In this document: one piece after another, positions 27,901 through 42,272 of the stretch
Position numbering within the stretch: position 1 is the stretch's first letter
How the letters are laid out: the number at the start of each line of letters is the position of its first letter
Assembly (NCBI GenBank): GCA_018389105.1
Contig: JACATO010000122.1
Span: 2,284,001-2,348,000 of the forward strand
Reading direction: 5' to 3'
Length of the DNA stretch: 64,000 bases
From: Nautilus pompilius
Lineage: Eukaryota > Mollusca > Cephalopoda > Nautilida > Nautilidae
Notes under the pieces: model-generated
What the model was told of the DNA's origin: nothing
What the model saw: only the letters and a program-made list of their open reading frames with translations
Databases searched by the model: none
Program-made: the position numbers and the translations under genes

Positions 27901-30658
27901 TTATCATAAATCTTGCAGATGGCTATCGCATTTAAGTTCTGATGAGGATGCTCTATTATTTAAAGATAAACTAAAACCGCCTACATTATTTTGTTTCCAA
28001 TTTTTTTTTGGTTTGAATTTGAAAATTTACTGCATCAAGAATGACGTTAATTTAACTAACGCTATCCAACTTATATCTCCATTGCGTTTTCTGAACGTTG
28101 CTGTAAAACTAATATTCAGTTAATGTTAACGTGCCCTTTCATCAGAGGAGAAAACATATTTAAATCGGCATGTCGCGGTGGCTCTTGGTCGCTTCAAAGG
28201 GCGGTATTGCAGCAAAAAAGGAAACTACAGAAGATATTCACAAGAGTACTTCGTGTATAAATATTTCTAATCTGCGATCTAAGAAGAACCATTCGTCCTA
28301 ACCAAACAGGGACAAACATAATATATTATTTGTAAAATCGCCTGTTGTTTCCTAGAATACTTTGCCTTCAGATGCCCGAGGCAAAATATGGAGCTCATTC
28401 AGAGTAAACGTTGTTCGAAAAACACAAACATGCGCCACAGAAATAGTGAGAGCTACCAACATAACTTGGCAAGAAATAAAAGTCCTGGCGGCTCACTGCT
28501 CTCTGATCCAGAGAGAGTGCATAGTAACTTCTGTTTTTAATGTATCAAGAAAATGCTGCATTAACACTTCGACATTAAACCGGTGATTTATGCCATATTG
28601 TAAAGCAAAAAAAAAAACATTGCAGTAAATCATATTTGCTTGTGTGCCGACAGTTGCGAGGCCATCATCACAATCTACCGAAAACAGAATGATAACTCTT
28701 GGTGCTGATCTATCTTGTACGTAAGAGACACTGATAATGAAGAAAATATTTCTAAAGACAAGCCAGTCCATGTATTTGCTTTCCCATTAACTTAAAATTA
28801 TAGCAATAGTATGAAAAAATAGTGACTATCGAGTTTAATCTGAAACCGAATTCTTTAATATTATTAGATGTGATGCAATTGTTGTAAAAACTTTGTTTTC
28901 AATTGTTCAGAATTATTATTGCTGCGATTTTTTGCTTTATTTTCCTGAACCACTTGTTCTTTCTTTTATGCACATATGAATAACGCAAATCTTAGTTCTG
29001 TCATGTAACTACAGCGAAAGCTTTTTATGGCTCTAAAACCGCAATTCTGATCTGGTAATTTTCCTTTGATCACGGCCTGCCTACCACTTTTTGGTAACAC
29101 GTGAAATGGAGCCATTCTATCGCTTTGCATTCGACTTCTATTTCGATGAATGCGTCTCAGAATTTAATCAAGCGACGATGTAAAACCTGACCAATATTGT
29201 TCGCTCTAACTCAGAGCAGGTGTGAGCTCTATTGTTATTGCTCCAACGTAGGAATGTATTCATAATGAAAGATGTCTGCAGATTAACAAAGTCTGCGATC
29301 TCATATACCTCAGAGATAATCAGGAGTTTTCTCCAGCCTCAGACTCTATAATAACAGTTAGATTACTTACTAACGTACTTGTCATGAATCCTAAAAGTTT
29401 GGTTTATCCATTAAAGTAATTTACTATTTATTCGTGGAATAAAGGCAATGAATTCACTTTCTGAAAACTATATAACGTAACTTAAATAATGTACAATTAA
29501 AACTGCAAAAACTTTACAATTTTAATTTATTGATTTTTGACATCTCTTGAGAATGCACAATTTATAACATCCCCTAGAGCAAAATAGCATAAAATTAAGG
29601 TATAACAACGTTAGATATGATGGATCCGTTTCCTTAATTAGTCTAAATAAATAAATAAAATAATTTTTGGGACATCTTTGAGTCTTTCGAGACGAAAATA
29701 ATTCTATTAAGGAAACTGTGTCTCAGATAATGACAGTGTAGCTTCTGAACTTCCAAATACGGTATATTGTATGACAAGCTTTACTTCATTAGAACAAATG
29801 GACGAATACAGTAATTCTTTCGGTGAGGGTTATTTGATTATGCATTTTGAATCTTGTGGCACGTGCACAAAAGCAATTATTTTCATTAGTAAAATTTTAA
29901 CGTATGGTCTAAACATTTTTTTGGTTTTAAAAAAATTTATTAAAACTAGAAGCCAACATCATAGATAAAACCGTTGTAATACTTATTTGAAAAGAGTTTC
30001 TAAAAATTGTCTCTTGCTTGTATTTTCTCTGCTGCAACTTTTGCTTCCAAACTGTTGCTTACACTTTGTGCTTTAAATTGGAAGTATCTCGTTCATTGGA
30101 TTATTGTAAAAAAATTAAACAGTAGAGACAGCTCAGAAACTGATCCGATATCATGAACAATTCCATTTCAGTGTGGGTAAGTCATTACTCGAACTCTCTA
30201 TCAGTTCCTTATTCCAAAATGTAAGTTCATATACATCTAAAATTATCAATTTTGTGGATATTAATTCTCTCTTTGAGTGAATGTGGTAACCCTTCTAGAA
30301 ATATTATAATTTACAGTTTTGAGTTAAGCGTAAATTAACGGATCTGAAAACAGTGATGATGCCTTTTCACAACAAATGACTGAAATGTTTAAGCAGTTTT
30401 TGAAATATTTCATCATGTATTTTGCAACTCTCTAAACTTAATGCCAACATTACGCCAGAGCTAAAAGAGCTAAATGAAATGTTAGAAACAAATAAGATGA
30501 CAGAGAGATATGAAAGGAAGTCATTGGCCGAACTCCAAAAATCAGCGCCATGGGTAGCGGCAACACAAAATGTATGATCAATGACCTTATCTTGCCATGT
30601 TAGACCACTATCAATATTTATTTAACATAACAAATGAAAAATTAGCTACATTATCACA

Positions 30659-30660
<2 letters not shown>
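24933..30660. other. AT-rich stretch without a recognised gene
   Basis: No coding region, RNA gene or mobile element could be supported on either strand. Open frames such as 28362-28586 (plus) and 28493-28771 (minus) overlap each other antisense and match nothing I know. Confidence 0.55.

Positions 30661-30717
<57 letters not shown>
30661..30717. repeat. compound (AT)n-(GA)n microsatellite
   Basis: About 44 bases of AT repeat (30661-30704) passing directly into a GA run to about 30717. The Tyr/Ile-rich minus-strand open frame across it is an artefact of the repeat. Confidence 0.97.
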
Positions 30718-33700
30718 TAGTAGTAGTTAGGTGATGCAGAAGTTTAGGTGATAATAATAGGTGGAAAGAAAGATAAGATAAGATAAGGGTGCCATCTTGA
30801 GTTCTACCGCGCAGAGACAGATGCATTTTAAATGACTTAGACTACATGGTTTACCTTTAATTACCATGCTAAGTAAATATTCTCACTGACAACGTATCTC
30901 AAGCAATCTCTGAAGAATGGAAGAAACTATATCTGGAGTTACAAGAGAACTAACACATAATGTGCGCATATAGCTATCTGAAAGAAGTTTGACGTTTATT
31001 TGGCAATGAATACCAGGACATGTGAGCCAATCAAAAAATGAAGACGACGCCTTTAAATTACCTTAAACTCAAGGTTGCATTTAATTATCAAGCATGAAAA
31101 TGTATGTGAATCGAAAAATTAAAAATGGGTTTCTGTTGAATTTTAAAACAACATATATCTTCATTTGAAGAAATTAGAATTAACAAATGTGCGAGGGGTT
31201 CACAGTTGACTGATGGATCCATCTACAGAATGGCTGAAATCCAGTCTTGCACATATATTTACATTACTGCTGAAATGCTTTTCAAAAAAAAATAACAATA
31301 CAGGTTATAAGATAAAATCATCATCTCCTGGGAGCACTAGGAGGATAATAGATACTATAAAAACTCCGAGGACTCTTTCGCCTGCAAGAAACCGTTGATT
31401 TTCCCTGGAATTTATAGTTTAGACAAGAAAATAACGCCGTATTAACGCCATTCAGGAAGTACGTTAATAGTTTGAGAATTGTAGACTTATATACCCCGAA
31501 TATCGAAGTAATTCAGAGTGATGACCAGAATTATTACATCACCTCATATTTTCAGAGAAAATGTTTATTGATTGTTACAAAGTAAAAATTCATCGTTAGC
31601 ATAATATCTACGATTAAGCATTAATGTGATGATGAAGTTGTAGCCCTAAACGTCTTTTATGTATTAAGAATAAACTTTTACCAAATGCTCACTTTTCAGT
31701 GTTTTAAACCAAAAATTACTTGAACAACATGAAATACATAAATTAAAAATAAGAAACAAACAAACGCTTAGATATCTCGTTAGTCAATGTAATCATGCTT
31801 GTTCCAGATGAGAATTTTAATACAATTCTAAATTAAATGTCTTAATCTATATAAATTTGCTCGCTGTAAGACAATTTACCAACATGGCTGATTGTTTAGT
31901 TAGAATAAGAAAAGTTACCATCACACCGTGCTATATATATATATATGCAATGTAATATAATAATTGGGCTTGTGATCGAAGGTCGTGGACATATTACATG
32001 TAAACACCTGGCTGCGTGAGTTCGTTTATGCTTCCCGCACAGAAATCATTTAACAGTCTGACCTGGTGTCAAGGAAGATTCGAGAAAACCAGACAAGTTG
32101 CTACCCAGGCTGAAAAATTAATAGAAGAGATGAAAACTGTAAAAAAAGTCAAACAGAACAACTATTCCAATAAAGTTTATATTTATGTAATTTTTTAGGT
32201 AGGTATTTTCGGATTCCCATTTTAAACTATACAAAGCATATTGAAGCGATTGTTATTCTATTGTTTTCTGTCTTTAATAAATTTAACTACATTGATTTAC
32301 TGTAAATTCACGGCGAGTTTTGCATTCATAAATCAAGCAAAGGTTTTATATAGGTTGTTTATAGTGTGAGACAAACCTCGACAGGCGCGTGGCCTTTGTT
32401 CTTTCTTTGTGTTATTGTGTTCGCTTAAGAAACAAACAGTTTAAATAATCATGTTAAGAATTTCTTTGTTTTTTTTTAATGCAATATCTGTTTCACTTCA
32501 GAAATATTCTTCTCGGAATAGCAAAAGTTGTTCATAGGAGCGCAAGACTAAGTTATAGACATCTGTAGCAGCCGGCGATATACAGTGAGTTTCCTACAGA
32601 CCGAGTCACTTTAGAGAACAGTAATGACACTGCCGCCTTCAAAAGTGAAACGAGTGATGCTTATGCTGGTCTTCGATGCGGGTAGGGCACGATTTATTCC
32701 CCTTGTGTCTATTTCTTTTTCACGACAGTTTGGTTCTCGTTGCTTACTAAGACAACGTTGCAGGCCAAACGTCTGCAGATAGATTTTCATAAATTCCCCA
32801 GATAATGGCGAATCGTTCCAATTTAATAATGGGATAGATTACTGGCCTAGAATGTACTCCCTCCGACGCATTCCGTGACTGCTACAGTGTCCCAATTTAG
32901 AACTCGAAATAATGAACTGCGCAAGATCAAAGTGTTAAAAATCGCCATAATTATGATGCTAATACCCTTCAGTTTAGCAGAGAATCTGTGCTCCAAGGCG
33001 TTTTCAGTATTTTTGAACCACGGGGAGTTGCTACGCTAGGGAATGGGATGATCGTCGCAGGAGTTCTAACACATTGGTGGGTCAATTTACGCAAGTAAAC
33101 ACGCTGAGTGAGTAACGATGCAGTCCAGTTCTGTTTTCATTAAATACTGAGGCTATTTCCTAATTGTGATATACGGCTATCGCCATTGTTTAACTTCCAG
33201 AAACCAGTGGTTTATCCATGCAGAGAATGTAGAATACAGAATTGCTTGCTCTGTACTCATCTTTGTTAAATTATTGCTTTTCCGAAAGTTTCCTCATGAA
33301 TCATTTTTCTGCATGTATATCTATAGCGACATTTGAGATAATGAGCACCAGACACTGGAAAAATCGAGATGCCTAGATTTTTGTTATTGAGCGTATTTCA
33401 GCTCCACAGACTTTTGAGTGAAGATCAACTGTGACTGCTGTTCATGGTTGAGTGATATGCTGAAGTCCAGCTGATAATCATTAAATTCCAGATCGGTAGT
33501 CCAGCAATGGTTTCCGTTCCAGCTGTGTTATTATAGTGGAGGTCTGCTAAAAGCAGATAACTGACGAGACCACGCTTTAGTTAGTGGAATCGTTAAAGGC
33601 CGGTGATGATAATCGAGACCATAAAGCAGCCCACCACCTTGAAGCATTCTAATTCTCAGCTGACACAGAGGAACCAAAACCATCGTAATAAAAGATTCAT

Positions 33701-34100
33701 CATAACCTGCAGCCGTTATGCTTCTGATTGCAAACCAGAGTAAGTTAGTCTCAGAAAGTCCTGCATAGTTATCAAGAATTTTAATCGGCCACGTTTGCAA
33801 CCGACATTTCCCATATAAATTCCGATGATGGCGACATTAAGAGATCCTGGAAACGTTTTCATTACTTAGCTGCATACTTACGGATGGGTGATTCCCATAC
33901 AAACAATCTAACTTACGTACTCGCACAGGCTTTGAAAACAACTGTGATTCCTGCAAATTAAGCTTCAATTTTCCCGTATCATGATATTTTCGTTCATTAA
34001 TCTTGCAATCTAAATATTTTATATTTGTGTTTTATTTCCTTTTTACACATTTTGTCAATGTTGCTGCAAGTCTGTTTACTGATGACGTATTTCAGGAAAG
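30718..34100. other. unassigned AT-rich stretch
   Basis: No recognised gene. A short TA run lies near 31932. The open frame 32016-32198 (plus) encodes a Lys-rich peptide followed by AT-rich sequence; it is not assignable. The minus-strand frame 33531-33800 matches no family I know. Confidence 0.5.
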
Positions 34101-34133
34101 TGTGTTTGTGTGTGTGTGTGTGTGTATGTGTGT
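34101..34133. repeat. (TG)n microsatellite, interrupted
   Basis: TG dinucleotide run with a TTTG and a TATG interruption. It explains the Val/Cys repeat in the overlapping open frame 34003-34284, which is therefore not called as a gene. Confidence 0.93.
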
Positions 34134-37100
34134 TAGTGGGAACGAGGTACGTAGACTTGTAAGGACAGAGGAAAATGACGATTCCAATTATTTACATTAT
34201 TGGCTTGATGGAGATGTGCATTACTATCTTGATAAGCATGTCCCGGGTCATAACTTCGTGAGAACAACCTTCAATCGACTGTAAACTATTACCCTGTAGA
34301 ACTTGCTGCATCTTTACAGTAGCTCAGTTATGTCACACCACATGATCAGAGATCTCCTTCCACGCCATTTATGAGACACTTGTTTTGCAAGAACCTACCG
34401 TTTTTCTATTTTCTCCCACCGCTCCTATACTGCTGTCCCTAAAGTCGAGGTTTAATTTCTATTTAAGTGATATATGACCTGCAGCCATGTAAATGTTCAC
34501 CATTTAAGCAAGTCTGTCTGATGTGCAGACATTTAGCTTTATTTGTCACATGACCCTGTCACTATAACGATCTATTGGTTGTCTGGTATTGCTGCAATAA
34601 AAATACAACTGTTTCCGGCACCTGTTGCCAATATAGCCACTATCTAATGCCGACCAAATGCATCCTCACATCAGATCAGCATAATCGATCAGGAAAAAAT
34701 TGAATGTATAATTTATCATTAAGTCTTCCTGATCTATTTTTACGCCTGATTGTTTTAGCTCAAAGCACGTTCATCAGAGCCTTTCACTCGAACACGGGAA
34801 CTGAGTGCAGGGTTATTTGAACCAACAGTTGTGAGAATCAGCCATTTGCTCATGATTCTGGTTAAGCTACAGAATATAAAAGGGAAGGAACTTTTGCATG
34901 TAGAATATTTTAAAGAAACAACATTTTTATCCCTATATATTTCTGCACAATGTTATTCATACATTAACTATATTAGATCAAGTCATTTGAGTTACATAAT
35001 TCAGTGGCAGTGCTATAAATATTTAATTGCATCACAAAAGACAAATATTTTGGTGTCCATCTACATTTTAGACTGTTGTAGTGTTTCCTTTGTATTTAAG
35101 AAAACATTTCCAACTTATAAATGTTCGTCTTGATTTTGCTAATAATTGGTGAAAAATCCTAAAATATTTTCTTTTCTCGGTGTAGATAACTGGAAAGTAA
35201 TTTAATATATTTTAGAAACAGTTAATATGCAAGCTTAATTTCTTAAAAGCCGTATAGGCTCGAATGAGTGGAAAAGCTTCTTTTCATTGACATTAATCGC
35301 TGAGTTGCAGTTTATAATTATTTGAGCGTATAGTTTAACAAAATCTTCGGAAAAGAAAAGTTTGTTTAAAGCTGATATTGCCATCGAAAATATCAATATA
35401 GAGATCTGTTTTAAACAGCATAATAATTACATAAACTTTCAAACGGAAAACAATCCAAAATATTTTGTAAATTCTGGGATATTTCTCAGTTATTAAAACT
35501 GCCATTATTAATGGTTCTTTACTTATATTTACTTGAACCCATTTAAAAAATAAATGTACTGCAATGTACATATATATATATATCACTTTGAGTAAAAAAA
35601 ATGACTTTACCTTTAATGATCTGCGTAAAAATTCAAAGATCAGCTTTTCACAGAAGTGAAGACGTTTATCATTCTTCTTATTTAATGACACTTAGATTAT
35701 TCAGTGTCGGATCACATTTTGGTCTTTAATCATTAATAGTTAGCGATTAAAAAAACAGTCTTCTATAAAATGCAAAACAAAACTGACAGATCAAGTTTGA
35801 GTTCATGTCAGCCGTTTGATGTTGATGACTACCAAGCATTTAGATGCTCTTGGAAGCAAAAACGTAGTTGAATTTTCCAAATTGTGTTCTAAAATATGAA
35901 ATAGATTAATCAGATTCTATCGCTTTCATTGGAATAGACTTTCTGTCTTGTCTATCTGATTCCATCTGTTCGTGTACTCTGATAAGCTAATGTACTCAGA
36001 CAACGAAGAATAGCAGGATTTATTTGCTTAAAAGATGTAATATACTCTCCCTACAGAGGGAAGTCCAGCGGTTTCTGTTGTTATATATCAGTGTTTTATG
36101 AAAGGTCCCAAGTACAGCAGAAAACCTTTCATTTCGATGACATTAAATTCATCATCTGAACAAGCAGAAAACGATAATACGCCCACACTATGATACTGCC
36201 CATGCAGTCTTATAAAAACCTACAAAAAAGATGCTGACAGAAAGTACGTGGCTACGACTGTTCAACTCTTGTACCTTACAAAAATAACAAGAAAGAAAGA
36301 TTTATTACTAAACAAAAGCGTTCTTGAATCCACTGTGCACAAAGTCACTTAGTACATAATGGCAACCAAAGCCAGTGAATTCTTGATGATCTGTACTACA
36401 GCATATCTGACATTGATGGGAGCAGATTATTGTGTAATCCAGCTGTATGTAACATGTGTTGGGGTGTAAAGCGGAGCGTTCCAAAATAGAGCATGTCAAC
36501 CTTCGTAGTTGAAACTGATCCCATTAGTGTGAGACAGCACTCTGGTGCATGTTGGAATGAAATCATTTCATCTCTCCTTAGCGATACCTAACAGATAATG
36601 TAAGTTTCCGCTTGTACATCTGTCTCGACTTTTACCATGTCAACATATTTCAGGAGAACTATCCAAAACTGAAATGTTAGGAAGGCCGGAATTTGCTAAG
36701 AAACATGCAAACGAGACAGAACAAATAGTCTTAATATGGTGTGGATTGGGGATTTAGAGTTTTGCTTATTCAATGCATGAAGGCGAATCTATGAGATGGT
36801 CCAGAGATAAACTCTACTACTGCAACAAACTATGGAAAGTTCATCGACTAATTGGTTTTCGTGTTGACGGCGGTCACCAAAAATAAAAGGTCACTTTCAC
36901 AGTCTGTTAGCTCTTCCATGACTGTGGAAATTTTCCGACTTGAATAAAGAAATTGCGTCTTTAGTGCTTGTGCACTGGCCATTGATCACCCATTAAAAAT
37001 TACTCTTATTTTCACCTCGTGCTGAAAACTGGTACTATCGTAAACTGACTTATGGTTGTAAATATGCTGACTGATACCCTCACATGGAATTAACTATACG

Positions 37101-38968
37101 TGAAATTTTCCTAACACTGAATGTAAAAAGTTACGTTGTAAAGATGGTCTTTTGGTTCATTAAGTGAGTCAGTAAAGATGATAGTTTAATTTACTTCCCT
37201 TTACTTTTGTAGTCATACAAAAGCAGCAAGAATTCACTGTCTTTCGGGAAAGCGACGTGGTTAACAGTGCCTTTCTTAAAATGATTAATACCCTGACTAT
37301 TGAGTACTTTTCGCAGTTATTTATTCCTCTCAGTAACTGATCTATTCATACAAATATTGTCTAATATCTAATCGTGCTGATGCTTAGAATCCATAATTAT
37401 TGTGAAAACTTTTATTGAGTCTCTTTTTTGACCATGGGATATTCAAACTTGGAAGATCTAATTTATTTTTAATTGGTCAGCATACTTAAAATGCCCAAAG
37501 CCTAAAAACCTCGTAATAAATCTGTACCGAACTTTTTTCTAATAAATCAGTCAGTGAAAAACGTTTTTGTCACTCACTAATTTATTATAAAAGAGCTAAT
37601 AAACATTATTTTATAGTTCCAGAGCCATTTACATCTTGGGCACTAACAAATACAGAAAACTGTACGTCATATCCATTTAGGTGGTAAAAAGGATTAGAAC
37701 TTCTGTCATCTATAGCAGGCTAAATCACGTGTTTTAAAGTTTTGACTAGTACCTAATCTAATTAAAATGTAGTAGTTTCAAGTAGGATTTGCTAATCAAC
37801 AATGCATCAAAATTTGATACAAATCAGTTAACTGCTGAATCTTTGTGGATGGTTGACTGTCTAAATCTTGTGTCTGTCGAGATGTTCTTACATTCAAAAA
37901 TAACATTATAAATAATATTTTAAAAATGTTTATATTGTTATATTTGTTTGCTTTGGTCTTTTTAATGTCTAATTTCTGTCTCATAATCTAATAATTAATA
38001 AAAAATTTCCTCTAACATCACATGTGCACATTTGTTATGGTGTTTTGTCAATAGCTGAGTGAAGAAATTCCTGACTAACATCATCTAACTCCTCCCCTCT
38101 TTTCCTTGATTCTTTGTCGATTATCATCATATGCATTTCGACTTTATATCGACAGAAGGTTAAGGAGAATGTTCCTTTCACTTCATCTTTACGTCAGAAA
38201 ATAGAAATTTCTTTCTCTTACTTTTAAGTAAATAGTACAACAGCTCAGTAACTTTATGGTCAGTTTCCGGAGACTTGGCCAAGAAGATCCTGAACAAGTG
38301 ACACCTGTGTTTCTCCGCTATTTTCTTTCTAAAAAGAGTTTGCCCTAATTTATATTCGTTTGGTAGACTTGTTTGCCAACTGTGTCATCCATTCTTTTGG
38401 AATCATCAACGTTCGCAGTTAGAGAAGTCGTGGCGTTACTTGCCTTGGTGCTATTCGAAAAATACCATAACCAAAAATACCAGCAAGTATAGTAATTCCA
38501 AACTGTTTCGATACAAAATGTGAAGAAATACTTACAAAAAATTAATTAGTGTAAACAAGCTTTAAATCTTATGCAAAATTTAAGCACTGTCATGGAAGAA
38601 CTTATAGTTGAGTTTTTAAAGTCTTATATGTAGAGGTTCAGAGCATTTAAAAGACAGAATTAGCTGAATTAAAGAGAATGACTTTGCACTGGCAAATTAA
38701 AGCACTACTGGAAATAAATCCACTAAAATATTCTGCAGATAAATTTGAAGTATTAGAAAACACCATAGGGAAGAATATCTAACTCTAAATTTTTCACTAG
38801 CTATGATTCCTATTCTTCTACCCATCTGCGAAAACAAATTTCTTACAATGAGACTTTAACAGCAATAATCATTAGAGACGTCAAATTTGAAAAACTAAAA
38901 ATAACAACAATCTGAACTTAAGACATTGAATTAAAATTTCATCAACCTCTTATTTTTATAGATGGCAA
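34134..38968. other. unassigned AT-rich stretch
   Basis: No supportable gene or mobile element. Open frames are short and of the composition expected from AT-rich noncoding DNA. Confidence 0.55.
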
Positions 38969-39004
38969 ACACACACATACACACATACATACATACATAC
39001 ACAC
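38969..39004. repeat. (CA)n/(CATA)n microsatellite
   Basis: Short CA run passing into tandem ACAT units. Confidence 0.9.
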
Positions 39005-40594
39005 TAACATATACGCATATGACATCAGCACTTGACTTTGAATTTATCATTGCGCATAGAAGCCATGAGAATAAAATCGGATAACAGTTTCAGGGCAGTT
39101 ATTATATCAGAACCAAGTATGGGAATTAAACTAAGTTGAATATACAGAAAATCGGCTTTCTTTCTTATAAAATTGATAATTACAAAAGACAAATTAACAC
39201 TCAAAGAAGGGCATTACTCGCATAGCAATGACATCCACGAAGGCGACACCAAAGCAGCCGTCCGAGAAGAAAAACCTCCCTAACCAAACATCTTTCAACT
39301 GAGTGAAGATGTAAAAAAATCAAAGACAAAACAAGCAAATCATTGCTAACAGCCGTTCCAAAGCAAATTACATGAAAGACAAATTCCTGAGTTTGCATTA
39401 CAGGATGTTAAGCGTGGTCAGGGATTGAGAAAACGATGGAAAATGATTGATGAGGTAATTTATAGGGAGAGAACAGCAGCCGACACCTTTAGTCTTCCAA
39501 AAAGCGAAGAAACAAAGATGGAAAATAAAAGGAATGACAGCACAATTCGCCAAAGAAACTATTAAAATGGCCTTCATTATGCTATTGCTAGACAGCTATC
39601 CAAATAGTGAAAGACAAGAAGAAAACTAAAAGTTAACATAAGACAAATAAATTCCTGATATTTCACCATATATTTCAATAGAGAAATCAAAACCAAGGCA
39701 AAAGAATGACTTGACTCTCAAGAAAAATACTTAAAATGTTTTGGGGTTTTTACAGTATACTGCGTTCAGAAGCTCAAAGAAAAATTCCATTCACTGTTTA
39801 TTTGTACTTTTATTGCGAAATATTAACCTATAATCTGTATCCTTATTGTAGATTTTACACGTATCTTTAGTCTTACACGAATAATAATGTAACCTTTCTC
39901 ATCTACCTTAAAAGTATTTTTTAGATGAAAAGATATTATTTTTAAAGCAACTTGTAGGGAAGATTTTATGACTCATATAGCCGGTTTAAACTAAATTCAT
40001 GCTTATTTAACTATAATACAAGCAGGATTGGCAGTATTCATCCATAGTTATTACACTAAACAACTTCATTCTTTCCTTATGTTTGTTCAAAACTGGTTTT
40101 CTTTATACGCAGCTGATTATTTTGCTACGTGATCGCAGAAACATAATTACTAAGTCTTAGGACACAAGTTTACATTGCAATTAACAGTCGCTCCTCTTGC
40201 ATCACATCAAAGGCATAATCTTCTCAACTCAGTATGCAACAATTAACACCTTTTTGATTTCAGTTTATAGATTTTCCTCAAAAGATGAACAAGAACTACT
40301 CTACAAAATTCCAACTATTGTGAACTTTTAAAAGTTCTTACTAATTTTCAATGGAGATCAGTCTACACATGAAGAGAATGTCAATACCAAAATAAATTCA
40401 AAATGTTAAGTTTTTATTATTGTCTAAGCCAAATGCTGTTTCAGCTCTGAAGCCAGAAGTTAGATATAAACTGAATCTACAGAATATTATCGTGTGGAAT
40501 GCACACTTGGTAGAACAAATAGGAAAACGCACTGTGTTTGGTAGGACAATATCTAAAAGCTGCCTTTTCAGTAAATGTATCAAGTTATAATAAC

Positions 40595-40595
<1 letters not shown>
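39005..40595. other. unassigned sequence
   Basis: A plus-strand segment at about 39340-39560 stays open for several dozen codons with a charged Lys/Arg/Glu-rich translation, but I do not recognise it and see no splice context. The rest is AT-rich and featureless. Confidence 0.4.

Positions 40596-40676
<81 letters not shown>
40596..40676. repeat. long (CT)n microsatellite with (CA)n tail
   Basis: About 73 bases of uninterrupted CT repeat followed by a few CA units. It is the longest simple repeat of one unit in the window. Confidence 0.98.
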
Positions 40677-41350
40677 TTCGGAAAGTCAGAATTCAGTTTC
40701 TGACTTGAACAATTTTTTTTGCATCTTAACTTTATTTTATGTACCAAAAAAAGCGGACCACACCAGTGCGCATCTTTTTCAAATTGGTTTTCATATTAAA
40801 CCCTAGAACTCTGTGGTGGTTTGATTTATCTGATACTCAAATGTTCACGTTTTTTAATATGTATTTATGGGTCTTAGAATGGTCACATCTAAGCACTCCT
40901 TGAGATAATGTGAAAAGTTTAGTTTCATTTAAACAATCTGCAATTTTGAGCCCGTTAGCTTTCAAGTGAAGAAAAAATGATTTCCTCCGTAAGCACAACT
41001 TGCTATGCTATTTTTGCATTACATCAATTAATAAGATCAATGTGACGGAACGCACAGCCAATTAAAATCATTGGTGTACTGGCACGTATTTAAAGATGGT
41101 TTCCTACATTTTCATTGAGTTGTCTTGATGGACGCGAACATTTAAAAAATAATCTCTAATTGCAAAACACTTTGTTCCAAAAAATCCATACATAGTTATG
41201 GAATCCAACTAAATTTTGTATAAATTGCAAAACGTTACTCATACTTTCTTGAGTTATTCGTTCTATAAGTTTGCTACAAAGGTTTTATCGGTTTTTTACC
41301 GCAACAATGAGACTCCATATCGTTGCTGAACATGAAGCTTATGAACCAAA
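40677..41350. other. 3' flank of the mariner relic
   Basis: No gene. The outer end and terminal repeat of the mariner copy should lie in the last hundred bases or so, but I could not recognise a terminal inverted repeat pair. Confidence 0.4.
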
Positions 41351-42272
41351 CTAATTTTCATTACAGTCAATATACTTCTTCCAACCAGTTTCAGGCGCAT
41401 TTATACCATTTGGAAAAAGATCTGGATTTCTGGAGTCGATAAACTGTTGGAACGCAGTTTCAGTTGCTGCTTGGTTGGAGAAGGATTTCATATGGAGGAA
41501 ACTGTCAAGGTGTTTGAAAAAGTGGTAGTCTGTGGGAGAAAGGTCTGGTGAATAGGCTGGGTGAGGGAGAACTTCGTACCCCAACATCTTCAGTCTCTAA
41601 AGAGTCACTTTTGCAACATGAGGACAAACATTTTCGTGGAGCAGGTTTGGGCGTCTTCGGTTCACCAATGCTGGTTGTTGCAAGAAGTTATGGTGGATGA
41701 CACCAGTTGCAGTCCACCAGACAGTGACTATGACCTTCTTTGGGTGGAGGCTGGGTTTTGGAATGTGGTTAGGCGCCTTGTCTCCGTTGAGCCATTGTGC
41801 TAATCGTTTGAAATTGAAAGGGTCCATTTTTCATCACACGTAATGATTAGTTCAAGAAATGGGTCGTTTTTGTTTCTTATGACAAACGAAGAGCAGATCC
41901 CCAATCGACGATTGTGTTGTTGTTCACTCAACTCGTGTGGTACCCACTTGTCAAGCCTTTTCACCTGGCTGATTGCGTCAAGATTCCGGGAAACAGTTGC
42001 AGTGCTTATGTCAAGCTATCCAGCAATTTCTCGCACTGTTTTTCTTTGATCGGCTTCAACTGAGGCTTTCAGACGGTCATCATCACAGCTGGAAGGACGT
42101 CCGCTACGTTCCGTATCTTCGAGGCTCTCATCTCCTGATCAAATCTTTCAAACCATCGTTGTACTCTGCACTCATTTTATGTGTCCTCGCTCCATGTTTG
42201 CTTAATGTTACGAGTTACCTCACCCAGTTTGAACTGGTGAAGCAAAATGACACGAAAAACGTTTCTATCCAT
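41351..42272 (-). pseudogene. decayed mariner (DD34D) transposase, SETMAR-like
   Basis: Read on the minus strand from ATG at 42272, this spans a nearly complete mariner transposase of the group that gave rise to the transposase half of SETMAR. The N-terminal helix-turn-helix region includes QFKLGEVTRNIKQTW and RWFERFDQEM, then a GRPSS segment and the KRLDKWVPHEL linker. The catalytic region shows TCDEKW (first Asp), LLHENVCPH, where the usual second Asp is Glu, and the terminal YSPDLSPTDYHFF signature (third Asp). Damage: early in-frame stops, a frameshift near 42150, a frameshift near 41825, an in-frame TAG between 41597 and 41587 where related proteins have Gln, and a loss of roughly two dozen residues near 41680 just before PALVNRR. 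Normal members have about 345 residues. The gene cannot encode an active enzyme. Terminal repeats were not identified. Plus-strand open frames here are shadows. Confidence 0.92.
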
